From Euryarchaeota archaeon UBA557 (GTDB lineage Archaea; Thermoplasmatota; Poseidoniia; Poseidoniales; Thalassarchaeaceae): a stretch of DNA of 64,000 nucleotides. The notes under the pieces are model-generated. The model did not search any database, had not been told where the DNA came from, and saw nothing but the letters and a program-made list of their open reading frames with translations. This document shows positions 45,226-55,342 of the stretch, in pieces. The stretch's first letter is position 1, and each line of letters begins with the position of its first letter. The stretch covers positions 28,342-92,341 of the forward strand of contig DARI01000006.1 of NCBI GenBank assembly GCA_002503285.1. Direction: 5' to 3'. The position numbers were made by a program, and so were the translations under genes.

Positions 45226-48200
45226 ATATTTTTCTTATTATCAAATTCCTTATCTAATTCTCTTGGATCAAAACCTGACCAAGATTCGATTAATTCTAAA
45301 TCTTTAGAAATTTGGATACGTCTTTTGTTTACATAAATTATTCCTAGGGTAATAAAAATAACCATAAAAATCACAATAATAGGCAATCCGGCATTGAAAA
45401 ACCAATCTAGTGAGTCACCATCATCTTCTTTCAATATTGGAATTATTTCGATTTGAGATTGGCTTACTGAATCTCCATCGATTGCCCACAATTCGACTCT
45501 AACATAATTACCTTCTGATTCTTGCCAATTAGTTCTATATGTCCATATGTCATCATTAGCAACTTGATCACTGCCTAATCCATCGTCCCTCAATGTGAAA
45601 GCAGTAGATATTCCCCCAGCAGTAATTTCTCCGTTAACAGAATTAGTGGTACGATCTGCATCTTCTAAAGTCACATAAATATAGACCTCAGTTGGCTCAC
45701 TATTTTTAATAGAATCGACGGAAATTATTAAATCTCTTAATATTGGATAGCTAGAGCCAATGGTTAGATTTACAGAAGTAAAATCTTGAACACCTCTAGA
45801 ATCCTGAACCATTAAATTTATTTGAATAATTCCAGGATTAAAATTAATTAGGACTTCTTCCGTATTTCCAATTGTTGTTCCATCATTTAAAAACCATTGA
45901 TATAATACGATATCACCATCATAATCATATGATTCTGATGCATTCAATTCAACTTTTTGACCTGGAGGAATATATTGACCATTGGTTAATTTAGAAATTT
46001 CTGCTAATGGTGCAGACTCAAATACAAAAATAGATTGATAGTATGCCCTTTGCATTAAATTTTCATCTACTAGAATTATAGTTAATTTATGATTTCCTGC
46101 AATTAAATAATCATTATACCAGTAATTTATGCTCTTATTTTCTAAAATAATACCCATTAAATCAGAATGAATACTGACTGTAAAGTAATCACCATCTGGA
46201 TCAAAGGAATTTCTAAAATCAAATAATACTGGAGAATTTGAAAGGACTTCAATATCAGGAGTTGGTGAAGCTAAAATTAATAATGGAGCAGATTCATTAA
46301 TTAATATATTGATTAAATTACTAATAACTTCCACACTTCCATCATTTATTATTAATGAGATATTGTGATTTCCAGCAGGCAATCGGGATTCAAAATTCCA
46401 ATCTGTACCTATTGGTTGTGCTAATTTATCACTGACCCATAAGATGCTAACTAAGTCATTACTAGAGGTTAATGTTGGATTACACAGTAAGTTACTTCCA
46501 TTATTTGGTAATTCATTACATGAAACATCCCAATCGCCAGAACCATTGGCATCAAATTTTATTAAATCCCCTGATTCCAACATTAATCCATCATTTGAGA
46601 TATTTATTATAGCAATCGGGGGAGAATTAAGTACTTCTAATTCAATAAAATCATATGACCAGTTTCCAAAATGAACGGGTTGATCATCTGAAACTTTTAG
46701 CACTATATTGTGAATACCCTTAGATAAATTTCCTGACCACTCGATATCTGTCGATGATGTTATTCCTGATGATAAGAGACCATCTAAGTTACTAATAAAT
46801 TCAAATTTAATTTCATCACCTTCCGGATCTATTGAGGATGTACCATCGAGTTTGACAAAACTAGAAGATGTATTATTTATCCTAATTATTTGCAAATTAG
46901 CAGTAGGCATTTCATTAATTAAAACAATATCAAATGACCATTGTCTACTTGGATTTATCCCATCCGATGCGTATATAGTAATTGTAAATTGGTTTGGAGC
47001 CCCTATGAATGAACTAATAATCTCTAATGGACAGGATGGTTCTTTATCAGTAAATACTTCAGAATAATCAAGATATGAAACTTCAATCCAACACCACAAG
47101 TCATCTCCTTCGGGGTCGTAAGTTCCTTGAAGCATAGTGGTTAAATTTGCTGTTTGTCCGAGATATAAAACACCCCATGATTCTATGGAAGGTTGTGTTT
47201 CAACCGAAAGGATTGGTGCAAGATTTTGTAATTCAATTTGCCTACTTTCATTAGTACATTGACCGATTATGTCACATACTTCCAAAGTGATGACATGTAA
47301 ACCATCACTTAAGGGGCAAATTCCAGAAAAATAATCATAATTAGCCCTGAAAAAACTCCTATTATCATTTATATCAAAAATTTCTTCAGAGTTACAACCA
47401 TTCAATATATTACCATCTAAACTACTAGTCCAAGAATAATTCAATACATCGTTGTCTAAATCCCATGAATTACTAGCATCAAATATAATTTCACTATTTG
47501 ATGAATAGATTAGATTCTCTTCCGGAAATTCCCAAATGATAAATGGTGCCTGATTTGAAATATCTAACCTACAAATTATTGATTTATCAGAGTCCAATAA
47601 GAAGGATGCTGTATCATTATGCACTCCGTCATAATCACATCCAGAATTTACAGTATTATTTTCTGACCATCCTTGATCATTTGTCCAGCGCATACCTACG
47701 AATGGCCCATAATTAGAACGTCCAGAATATGGCATAAAGGTAATTATATCACTTTCATAAAGATCGAAGGAAAGGTTAATCTCAGCGTACGGAATATTCA
47801 TAAAATTTTGATTAATTGTTTGTAAATCTATATTCCACATAATATCAACAATATTTTCTGAATCTTCAGCATTTGAGAGGAAAATTTCTGATGATGAAAT
47901 CCATCTAATATGATTATCGGACATTAAATTAAATGAATTATTGATATCATGGTCCTGCATTAGTATAGAATTGGTAAAATTAATTATACTATTGGAAAAA
48001 ACTGGTTGGACATTATTGCATGTCATTGTAGTGTTAGAAACAATTAATTCTTCATGATTGGCAATAAAGAAACAATTTTCATCATATCCTGATATTTCAC
48101 TATCTAAAATTGAAGAAGATGTGACTCCTTTTGCTGACCAGCTAAGGCCATTATTTTGGCCATTTATGATTAAATTGTTTATATTAGCATCTACCTCAAT

Positions 48201-49913
48201 CATTTCTATTGCAAAATCACTATTATTATCATATATTTTAACATCATCAAGGATTATAGTTCCAAAATATGCAACGTTGGAATTATCTATATTCAAAGAA
48301 GGAGATGAAATTGAATCTTTAATTGTTATTGAATTTAGTTGTAAATCAATACTATCCCTAACAACTATTCCGTATTTATCTCCAGAAGAGGCGCATGAAT
48401 TGCAACTAGTATTTTTCCCTCCGCTCATAACTATATTCGATTCATGAAAAAGAATACCTGCACCATCTTCCGGATTGGATTGATTTAATCCGTTATGAAT
48501 AGTAGATACATTAGAAATTTCTACATTTGCTGAATCATAAATATATATACCATTTTTTGTATTATTTTGACTCACTATGGAATTTACTCTAGGATGGAAT
48601 TCACGAAAATCAATACCATTTCCACCATTATTTGATGTGGACCAATTATCTCCCATTACTCCACCTTTCATCATTAAAATACCAGGTCCTGACGAATTAT
48701 TAACTATTAAATTATTAACTATTGCGGGACCTTTTGTTGACCAACTAGAACTACGAAAATAGAGTCCTGCACGATCGCTCATTGCAGAGTTGAATGATTG
48801 TTTACCATTATTCAAAAATACTGCATTTTCTATTTTTGTAGAAGAATCGATCATGTATCCTCTAAATCCAACAACCGGATTATCTGCTATAATTAATCCA
48901 TCAATATTTACTCCACTAGTGTTTAAATCGAATGCTGCATAACCTAGACCGGGGGTTTTGGCATTTGGGCCGCCCGTTCCCCTTATCTCTAAATTATTGA
49001 AAATAGCATTGGTTGGTAAATTGAAATATTGGCTATGGTTATATTGCTCAACCATAACTCCCCTATATTGACTATTTTCGATTATTAAATTTGAAAAAGA
49101 TGGTCTAGTTATCCAACTTGGAGTTTGATGCCTTACGAATACTCCATTATCTGCACGATTGATATTGACATCAGTAATTAATGGTATTGAATCTTCTACC
49201 CAAATTCCTGCAGGAATAGAAAGTGTTGCTCCAGTGATGTTTGAAATATTTATATTTGAAAATAATCCTCCAGAATTACCCCAAAAATTAATTCCTCGAG
49301 TCATTACGCCATTTATATTAATTCCATTTATAACTGGGGCAGAATTATCACCTATCGATAATCCAATTCCATATCTCCATGATGTAGATATTGCATGTAC
49401 GTCTTGGCCGCCTTGTTCAATTGTTAAATTTGATATTATTGGGGAAGCTCCATCAAATAAATCAACACCTACATTATCGGCATTTATTATTTTTAGATTA
49501 GAAATTACAGGATTGCTACCGTACATCGTGATTCCATACTTAGAATCAGTTATTGTTAGATTATCAATTATAGAATTAAGGCCATAGCTTGATGCATTGA
49601 ATACAATTCCATTATGGTTACCATCTAAAGAATCTAAGATAACTGGAGAGTTGGTTGAGCCTTCGATATTAATTCTCCCATCAATAATAATTTCTTTATC
49701 ATCGCCTAAAAAAATACTGGTACCTTCTTGAACTATCAGGATTTGCCCAGTTTCAACATTGTAACTATCATTTAAGAAAACTGATCCAGACCATACAGTT
49801 GTTGATTTTATATTAAGAGAAGCGTTAACAGGTATGATACTCATACTAGAAATTAACATAATTAAAACGAGTAGAAGTGCACGTCTTTTACAAACCATGG
49901 GATGTACGTGCAT
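45222..49913 (-). CDS. Giant surface protein: parallel beta-helix, PKD/Ig-like modules and C-terminal anchor
   Basis: 1,563 residues. A signal peptide (ALLLVLIMLISSMSIIPVNA) is followed by about 700 residues of right-handed beta-helix repeats with NosD/PbH1 patterns such as NLTITDSKYGITMYGSNPVISNL (in outline) and repeated NISNI/DGI/NNG turns. A middle region carries several Ig/PKD-like modules with the pattern DPEGDEI/DPDGDYF/DYDGDIV. Near the end comes DDGLGSDQVANDDIWT, shared with the surface protein at 22118-25150. A membrane helix (LPIIVIFMVIFITLGIIYV) and a 40-residue charged tail end it. The start could be ATG 49898. It probably binds or degrades a polysaccharide on the cell surface; no catalytic motif is identified. 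Confidence 0.85.
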   Translation of the reverse strand: MHVHPMVCKRRALLLVLIMLISSMSIIPVNASLNIKSTTVWSGSVFLNDSYNVETGQILIVQEGTSIFLGDDKEIIIDGRINIEGSTNSPVILDSLDGNHNGIVFNASSYGLNSIIDNLTITDSKYGITMYGSNPVISNLKIINADNVGVDLFDGASPIISNLTIEQGGQDVHAISTSWRYGIGLSIGDNSAPVINGININGVMTRGINFWGNSGGLFSNINISNITGATLSIPAGIWVEDSIPLITDVNINRADNGVFVRHQTPSWITRPSFSNLIIENSQYRGVMVEQYNHSQYFNLPTNAIFNNLEIRGTGGPNAKTPGLGYAAFDLNTSGVNIDGLIIADNPVVGFRGYMIDSSTKIENAVFLNNGKQSFNSAMSDRAGLYFRSSSWSTKGPAIVNNLIVNNSSGPGILMMKGGVMGDNWSTSNNGGNGIDFREFHPRVNSIVSQNNTKNGIYIYDSANVEISNVSTIHNGLNQSNPEDGAGILFHESNIVMSGGKNTSCNSCASSGDKYGIVVRDSIDLQLNSITIKDSISSPSLNIDNSNVAYFGTIILDDVKIYDNNSDFAIEMIEVDANINNLIINGQNNGLSWSAKGVTSSSILDSEISGYDENCFFIANHEELIVSNTTMTCNNVQPVFSNSIINFTNSILMQDHDINNSFNLMSDNHIRWISSSEIFLSNAEDSENIVDIMWNIDLQTINQNFMNIPYAEINLSFDLYESDIITFMPYSGRSNYGPFVGMRWTNDQGWSENNTVNSGCDYDGVHNDTASFLLDSDKSIICRLDISNQAPFIIWEFPEENLIYSSNSEIIFDASNSWDLDNDVLNYSWTSSLDGNILNGCNSEEIFDINDNRSFFRANYDYFSGICPLSDGLHVITLEVCDIIGQCTNESRQIELQNLAPILSVETQPSIESWGVLYLGQTANLTTMLQGTYDPEGDDLWCWIEVSYLDYSEVFTDKEPSCPLEIISSFIGAPNQFTITIYASDGINPSRQWSFDIVLINEMPTANLQIIRINNTSSSFVKLDGTSSIDPEGDEIKFEFISNLDGLLSSGITSSTDIEWSGNLSKGIHNIVLKVSDDQPVHFGNWSYDFIELEVLNSPPIAIINISNDGLMLESGDLIKFDANGSGDWDVSCNELPNNGSNLLCNPTLTSSNDLVSILWVSDKLAQPIGTDWNFESRLPAGNHNISLIINDGSVEVISNLINILINESAPLLILASPTPDIEVLSNSPVLFDFRNSFDPDGDYFTVSIHSDLMGIILENKSINYWYNDYLIAGNHKLTIILVDENLMQRAYYQSIFVFESAPLAEISKLTNGQYIPPGQKVELNASESYDYDGDIVLYQWFLNDGTTIGNTEEVLINFNPGIIQINLMVQDSRGVQDFTSVNLTIGSSYPILRDLIISVDSIKNSEPTEVYIYVTLEDADRTTNSVNGEITAGGISTAFTLRDDGLGSDQVANDDIWTYRTNWQESEGNYVRVELWAIDGDSVSQSQIEIIPILKEDDGDSLDWFFNAGLPIIVIFMVIFITLGIIYVNKRRIQISKDLELIESWSGFDPRELDKEFDNKKNI

Positions 49914-50023
49914 ATTTCAGCGGCTCAATTAAACTATGTAATATCTTACACATAGTGATTATTGTATATCTCTTTAATCGTAGAAGTCATAAGCACATAT
50001 TGAGGGGACGTGTTTGTATAACT

Positions 50024-50260
50024 ATGAGTACAGCTTTTGTTTTAATTAGGGCGGCCCCAGGAAGTGAGAGAATTGTATATCAAAAACTTCTAGAAATTGT
50101 AGAAGTAACCGAAACGCATGTTGCATATGGAGAATATGATTTAGTAGCAAGAATTGATTTTGAAGATGAAAGAAAAATGGCCAAGACATTGATTGGAGTC
50201 ATGAGAGCAATTCCTGGAGTTCAGCATACTGAAACTTTAATTGCAGTGGAGGCTGAATAA
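50024..50260 (+). CDS. Stand-alone Lrp/AsnC-type RAM domain protein
   Basis: 78 residues from ATG 50024. It is the ligand-sensing RAM (ACT-like) half of Lrp/AsnC regulators without a DNA-binding domain: FVLIRAAPGSERIVYQKL, VAYGEYDLVARIDFED and AIPGVQHTETLIAVE. Such proteins form dimers and octamers and bind amino acids. The next gene is a paralogue and starts inside its stop codon (TAATG), so the two are translationally coupled and may make a hetero-oligomer. Confidence 0.9.
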   Translation: MSTAFVLIRAAPGSERIVYQKLLEIVEVTETHVAYGEYDLVARIDFEDERKMAKTLIGVMRAIPGVQHTETLIAVEAE

Positions 50261-50493
50261 TGGCAGTCGGATTTGTATTAATTACTACAGAGCCCGGTAA
50301 AGAAATTGAAGTGCGTGAAGCAGTTAGTAAATTTGAAACCGTAGTTGGGCAATGGATTGTTTTTGGAATGCATGACCTATTTGTAAAAATTGAAGCCGAC
50401 GACGAATCAGAACTTACTCGATGTATAATCCAAGACATAAGAAATCTACCAGGTATTTTTGAAACTCGCACACTAATCGGTACTGAAATATAA
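50260..50493 (+). CDS. Stand-alone Lrp/AsnC-type RAM domain protein, second copy
   Basis: 77 residues, also a lone RAM domain: FVLITTEPGKEIEVREAV, VFGMHDLFVKIEADDESE and NLPGIFETRTLIGTE. It differs clearly from the first copy (many residue changes), so it is an old duplication. It overlaps the first gene by one base. It ends 1 bp before the convergent STAND ATPase stop. Confidence 0.9.
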   Translation: MAVGFVLITTEPGKEIEVREAVSKFETVVGQWIVFGMHDLFVKIEADDESELTRCIIQDIRNLPGIFETRTLIGTEI

Positions 50494-52695
50494 TTATATT
50501 AAATTAGATATAAGTTTCAATAGTTCATTTGCTGCATTACTGCATTCTGCAGATTTAAATTTACCCAACGCCTCTCTCCAATGAGATAGTTTCTTTTCTG
50601 GCTCCAAAATACCTTTCCAATACCATTTTTGAGCAGATAGTCTCCTGTAAGTTGCTATGTCTTCTGGCAAATATTCCTCAGATATTTCTGAATGTAATTG
50701 AATTATCCATTCAGGATATTTTGGGCCTGATACTTCAAGAATCATATGAATTAAACTTAATTTATTTAGTAAATTATATGATTTTTCTATTTCAGATCTT
50801 GCATCCTCTATTGCCTTTGGAGAAACATTGTCATTTATCTTAATTGTAAGCCTAGATTTGAGGTCGATTATTTTTAATTTTTGATTATCGTATCCCAATT
50901 GAGATTCTAAGATGCCTCTAGACACTGCTGCGGAATGTAAATCTTGAGTTTCTAAAGCAATTGAGTTTTGTAAAAGATTAACTGATAATGATGCTACATT
51001 ACGATTTTCAATTGGTAGTGAAGATATGTCGATCAATTTAATTTTCCTCTTCAAATTATTAATTAAATCTGGAGGCATTTTTCCAGGTAATCTATCATCG
51101 TGGAGTCTTACAATTTCAGTTATTTGTGCCTTTATTTTTTCAATTGGATTAAGTTGATTAAATATTTTTAAATCCAATTCTGTGGCTAATCTTGCATTTC
51201 CACTTATCCGGGCAAAGCGTGCTAATCTTTTTGTTTTGTTGATTCCATCTGAAAGCGAATTAATATGGGATGAAGCAATCTCTATCTCTCCTCTTTCTAA
51301 GGCTATATCAGAGGCAATCTCTCTGAATATTTCTTCATCACTATTATGTATTGCTTGTTCGAAGATAATCGCTGCAGCTGAACTATCTTTACTTACTAAT
51401 GTAGGAAGATTTGAGATAAACCAATCAGAATCAATTTTGTGCCCGGATTGAAGTCGGTGATGAGCTTCCATCCTTATTGCCCTAAATCCTTCTTTTTTGG
51501 CCCATTTTTTGGCCATTTCAGAATGAAATTCTTGAGTTTTTTCCTGAGTGAAAAAACTACGCCTGACGTTTTTTATTAAATGATGAAGTTCTACTTCTTT
51601 GCTGTGCCACTTCAAGATTGCTGAATTATCTAATTCATCTATCCCAATGGATGAAAATAATTCATCAGTATTCAAAGGTAATGGGGATAAAGATAATTCA
51701 TCTAAAGTTTTAATTCCTTCATCACTTAATCTTTTTATTACTGTTGATTTGACATATTCCTGGACTGCATCATTTTCCTCTGGGAGCTGAGTATCTGGAG
51801 CCCATAGATGTAGGGCCAGAGGATGTCCGCCTAGTGATTGAATAATTTTAGTAGCTAGAATATTATCAATATTTGAAGGTAAAATTTTCTTAGCACCTTC
51901 AAATAGCAGTCCTTCAAGCCTAATATTATCAAAGTCGATTAGGTTATCGAAAGGACTTGGTGCCCTTACTATTATTAAAATTGATGCTTTTGTCAATGCA
52001 GTATCTGAAATTAGTTGATTAATTGAATTAATATGCCTATTATCTAATTCTTGTATTTCATCAATAATTAGTAAGTTTCGAGGATGATCTACTGCAGCAG
52101 ATATTGCTTTTGATGAATACATTCCAGATTGATTTAACCACATTTTTGCAATTGCTGAGATGTCCGTATCGTTATTGCAGGAAGCCCATCTTAACGTCCA
52201 TCCTTCTTCCATCATTTTTTCTGCGATAACCCGGGCCAAACTTGATTTTCCAATTCCTGGTAAGCCATTTAATAAAATATTTTTATTTCTTTTTAAGATA
52301 TTAGAGATATCTAAAACCTCTGTATCTCTTCCATGTAAATTTATTGAATTTGGAATAGGCCCAAAATGTCTGATTTTTTTTATTTGCTCTGGAAAATCAG
52401 CCTCCGAAAGAGTTTCAAGGCCCAGTTGTGTAATATGAATAACTTTACGTCGGCGGGAATCTTTTCCCGTAACCTGTGCATTTTTAGAAATAACTAATTT
52501 ATCTTTTTCTAGAGTTGCTAGTGGATTATGAACTGCCGATCTGACAACTCCTAATGCTTCCGCTATTCCTGGGAGTGATTGTTCTCGGGGAATATTCCAT
52601 TTGTCATCAAAATTACCATAATATTTTGATAAATGGGCAAGAATTCTCAATCTTGTTCCGGCCACCATAAGACACGGGACATGTCTAGGGTTCAT
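50494..52695 (-). CDS. STAND ATPase with N-terminal winged helix
   Basis: 733 residues from ATG 52695 (an upstream ATG at 52731 is less likely because of the divergent uvrC start). Residue numbers here count from 52731. A winged-helix domain spans about 20-115 (GTRLRILAHLSKYYG, AEALGVVRSAVHNPLATLEKDKLV). Next comes HGRDTEVLDI, then a P-loop GLPGIGKSSLA (156-166), Walker B LLIIDEIQELD (220-230) and the STAND motif GGHPLALHLW (301-310). The remaining 430 residues are alpha-helical, TPR-like (SGNARLATELDLKIFNQL, for example). This layout belongs to MalT/NB-ARC-type switches that combine signal sensing and DNA binding. It may be a transcription regulator or a defence sensor; no effector domain is seen. 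No neighbour reveals its target. Confidence 0.85.
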   Translation of the reverse strand: MNPRHVPCLMVAGTRLRILAHLSKYYGNFDDKWNIPREQSLPGIAEALGVVRSAVHNPLATLEKDKLVISKNAQVTGKDSRRRKVIHITQLGLETLSEADFPEQIKKIRHFGPIPNSINLHGRDTEVLDISNILKRNKNILLNGLPGIGKSSLARVIAEKMMEEGWTLRWASCNNDTDISAIAKMWLNQSGMYSSKAISAAVDHPRNLLIIDEIQELDNRHINSINQLISDTALTKASILIIVRAPSPFDNLIDFDNIRLEGLLFEGAKKILPSNIDNILATKIIQSLGGHPLALHLWAPDTQLPEENDAVQEYVKSTVIKRLSDEGIKTLDELSLSPLPLNTDELFSSIGIDELDNSAILKWHSKEVELHHLIKNVRRSFFTQEKTQEFHSEMAKKWAKKEGFRAIRMEAHHRLQSGHKIDSDWFISNLPTLVSKDSSAAAIIFEQAIHNSDEEIFREIASDIALERGEIEIASSHINSLSDGINKTKRLARFARISGNARLATELDLKIFNQLNPIEKIKAQITEIVRLHDDRLPGKMPPDLINNLKRKIKLIDISSLPIENRNVASLSVNLLQNSIALETQDLHSAAVSRGILESQLGYDNQKLKIIDLKSRLTIKINDNVSPKAIEDARSEIEKSYNLLNKLSLIHMILEVSGPKYPEWIIQLHSEISEEYLPEDIATYRRLSAQKWYWKGILEPEKKLSHWREALGKFKSAECSNAANELLKLISNLI

Positions 52696-52724
52696 GGGTG
52701 TTAACTTATTGCGCATCAATAGGC

Positions 52725-54452
52725 ATGCCAATTGACTCTCAAAAGTTAGATCTTCCTTCTAAACCAGGAGTATATCTTTTTCGTAGAAATGATGAGCGAG
52801 TTATGTATGTAGGAAAGGCGACAAATTTACGTTCTAGAGTTCGTTCTTATTTTTCTGAAAATCCTGATAGAATAATGATACCAAAACTAATTCAAAATTC
52901 CGAAAAAATCGATTGCATTATTACTCAAACACCTACAGAGGCTTTGATACTTGAAAGAGAATTGATACGTAAACATAAACCTAAATATAATTCTAGATTA
53001 AAAGACGATAAATCATATCCCTTTATATCTTTAACTAAGGAAGAATTTCCAAGAATTATTTACACAAGATCGCCAGCAAAAAACGATCTTTCATGGGGCC
53101 CATTTCCAGATGCAGGTGCAGCAAAAAGAGTGATTCAACTAGTAAGAAGACAATTTGGAATTAGAGATCGGGATTGTAATGGAAAAAATGGATGTTTGGC
53201 CAGCCACATTGGATTATGCCAGGGGCCATGTATTGATCCAGAAGGTTATCCTCAAAGAGTTGCTGCAGTAACAAAAGTTTTTGATGGTGATGGTAGAATA
53301 TTAATTCAGAAATTACAAATAGATATGGATATGGCTTCCAAAAGCATGTATTATGAAAAAGCAGCGGAGATTAGAGATATGATTAGAACAATACAAACAA
53401 CAATTTCTCAACAAATAATTCATAGTAGATTTTACCAAGATTGTGATGCAGTTGGATTTTCATTTACTGGGGATTCCGGCTCTGTAACTATTTTACATAC
53501 GAAAGATGGCATAATACAAGGTCAAGTGGATTATCCAGTAATCCATAGCGGCGATATTTCAGAATCAATTTCATGCGTATTAACAGAACATTATGTAAAA
53601 AGAAAGCCCCCAAGAACTCTACTTATTCCAATAATATTAGATGAGGGTTTGACTAATTGGTTAACCGAACGTAGAGGAGGAGTAATAAAAATAAAAGTTC
53701 CAAAACGTGGAGAATTGGTTAAATTAAGAAATATGGCAGACAAAAATGCTAAAATGAATGTATTAAGAAATCAAAAAAATCGTACAGGAAGTTTGGAACA
53801 GAATGCTGCAAATGAATGTTCTAAGCTTCTTGGCATGGCGGCATTGAATCATGTAGTATGTTTTGATATGGCCCAAATGTTAGGAGAAGAGCGAGTTGGT
53901 GCATCAGTAGTTTTCAGAAATGGAAGATCATCAAATAAGGAATATAGGACATATAGAGTAAAAACTGATGCTAAGGATGATCTAAGAATGATGTCAGAAG
54001 TTATTTTAAGATGGATGAAAAGGCAAGATGAATGGCCGGATTTGTTACTACTTGATGGAGGTAAAACTCACTTGACTACAATTGTAAAAGTTTTAGAAGA
54101 AAATGGTGTAAAAAATATGTTCGTAATCGCTGCATTGGCAAAAAAGGAAGAAACATTACATAGAACTGATAAAGATCCAATAATTCTAACACGAGAAGGT
54201 AGATTATTAGTACATGCAAGAGATGAAGCGCATAGATTTGTAAATAAATATCATCGAAAACGTAGAGGAAAAAAGACATTATTGGACCCTTTGGAAGAAA
54301 TAGAAGGTTTAGGGGCAAAGAAAATACAGTCATTGCTAAGACATTTTGGAGGAAGACAAGGAATAAATCATGCTAAAGTTAATGATTTGATGGCAGCACC
54401 AGGAATAGGTAAATTCATGGCTAATAGAATATTTGAGCATATTAATGAGTGA
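52725..54452 (+). CDS. uvrC: Excinuclease ABC subunit C
   Basis: Makes the dual incisions in bacterial-type nucleotide excision repair. The start at ATG 52725 (MPIDSQKLDLPSKPGVYLF) fits the family; 575 residues. Domains in order are the GIY-YIG nuclease (PGVYLFRRNDERVMYVGKAT), a Cys-rich region CNGKNGCLASHIGLCQGPC (in outline), the UVR motif (KSMYYEKAAEIRDMI), the RNase H-like nuclease (CFDMAQMLGEERVGASVVF in outline, LLLLDGGKTHL) and C-terminal helix-hairpin-helix (MAAPGIGKFMANRIFEHI). taw2 begins inside its last codons. Confidence 0.97.
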   Translation: MPIDSQKLDLPSKPGVYLFRRNDERVMYVGKATNLRSRVRSYFSENPDRIMIPKLIQNSEKIDCIITQTPTEALILERELIRKHKPKYNSRLKDDKSYPFISLTKEEFPRIIYTRSPAKNDLSWGPFPDAGAAKRVIQLVRRQFGIRDRDCNGKNGCLASHIGLCQGPCIDPEGYPQRVAAVTKVFDGDGRILIQKLQIDMDMASKSMYYEKAAEIRDMIRTIQTTISQQIIHSRFYQDCDAVGFSFTGDSGSVTILHTKDGIIQGQVDYPVIHSGDISESISCVLTEHYVKRKPPRTLLIPIILDEGLTNWLTERRGGVIKIKVPKRGELVKLRNMADKNAKMNVLRNQKNRTGSLEQNAANECSKLLGMAALNHVVCFDMAQMLGEERVGASVVFRNGRSSNKEYRTYRVKTDAKDDLRMMSEVILRWMKRQDEWPDLLLLDGGKTHLTTIVKVLEENGVKNMFVIAALAKKEETLHRTDKDPIILTREGRLLVHARDEAHRFVNKYHRKRRGKKTLLDPLEEIEGLGAKKIQSLLRHFGGRQGINHAKVNDLMAAPGIGKFMANRIFEHINE

Positions 54453-55338
54453 TATCATGATAAAAAATACACCATATGATAGTTTAATTTTATCAATATC
54501 AGAATATCTTTATTCAAAGGGATTTTTAGAAACCAATATTGAAGAATATTTGAAAGATATCCCAAAAAAATGGGAAAAGTTTTCTGATGTACTAATTTTA
54601 CCTAATTCGTCATTTAGAAATATTAGGTGGAATAATTACAAAGAAGATTTATGGAAGATTATTTCAGAAGTACTATTGATAAATAGAATTGGAATAATGG
54701 GCGAAATTAATGGAGAAAAGAGAGAGAGTTCGGTGGAATTAGTACTTGGAAATGATGATTGGGTCATACGTAAAGAGAATGGTATCAAATATGGTTATAG
54801 ATTTACAAAATGTATGTTTTCATCAGGAAATATAAATGAAAGAAGAAGAATGGGAGAAGTTGGAAAAGATGGCGAGATCGTGATAGATTTGTATGCAGGA
54901 ATAGGTTACTATTCTATTCCAATGTTGGTTTTTTCAAAGATTAAACATATACATTCTTGCGAATGGAATCCCGAATCGGTAAGAGCATTAAATATAAATT
55001 TGGATGCAAATGATGTAAAAGAAAGATGTACTATTCATTTCGGCGATAACAAAATAACTACTAATAATCTCAAAGGAATCGCAGATAGAGTTATTTTGGG
55101 ATTATTACCATCTGCTAATGATGGTTATATTTCTGCATTAAATGTATTGAAAGAAAATGGATTTTTGCATATTCATGGTATTGCACCCTCAAAGGGTTAT
55201 GGTCAATGGATAAATGAAACCATAAAGGAATTATTAGAAATTAGACCTAAATCTAAAATATTTGAAGTCAATAGAACCAAAATTAAAAGTTATGCGCCAC
55301 ATTGGGACCACATAGTCCTTGATATCAAAGTTGAGTGA
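54445..55338 (+). CDS. taw2: tRNA wyosine-type aminocarboxypropyl/methyl transferase (Taw2/Trm5-like)
   Basis: 297 residues from ATG 54445; ATG 54457 is possible. The SAM-binding core DLYAGIGYYSIPMLVFSK is preceded by CMFSSGNINERRRMGE and followed by CEWNPESVRALNINLDAN and GDNK. The FSSGN-ERxRMG block is the signature of TYW2/Taw2, which transfers the aminocarboxypropyl group of SAM onto the tricyclic base at G37 of tRNA-Phe. It lacks the long N-terminal domain of some Trm5 enzymes. It overlaps the uvrC 3' end by 8 bp and precedes the JAMM gene by 4 bp, giving a tight three-gene run. Confidence 0.86.
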   Translation: MSDIMIKNTPYDSLILSISEYLYSKGFLETNIEEYLKDIPKKWEKFSDVLILPNSSFRNIRWNNYKEDLWKIISEVLLINRIGIMGEINGEKRESSVELVLGNDDWVIRKENGIKYGYRFTKCMFSSGNINERRRMGEVGKDGEIVIDLYAGIGYYSIPMLVFSKIKHIHSCEWNPESVRALNINLDANDVKERCTIHFGDNKITTNNLKGIADRVILGLLPSANDGYISALNVLKENGFLHIHGIAPSKGYGQWINETIKELLEIRPKSKIFEVNRTKIKSYAPHWDHIVLDIKVE

Positions 55339-55342
55339 GATA

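Noticed and set aside
49159..49587. 142-residue plus-strand frame opposite the giant surface protein
   Set aside because: Antisense shadow of the beta-helix repeats; no recognisable domain.
50494..52695. Defence island around the STAND ATPase
   Set aside because: Neighbours are RAM regulators and housekeeping repair and tRNA genes; no nuclease, toxin or other effector is adjacent.
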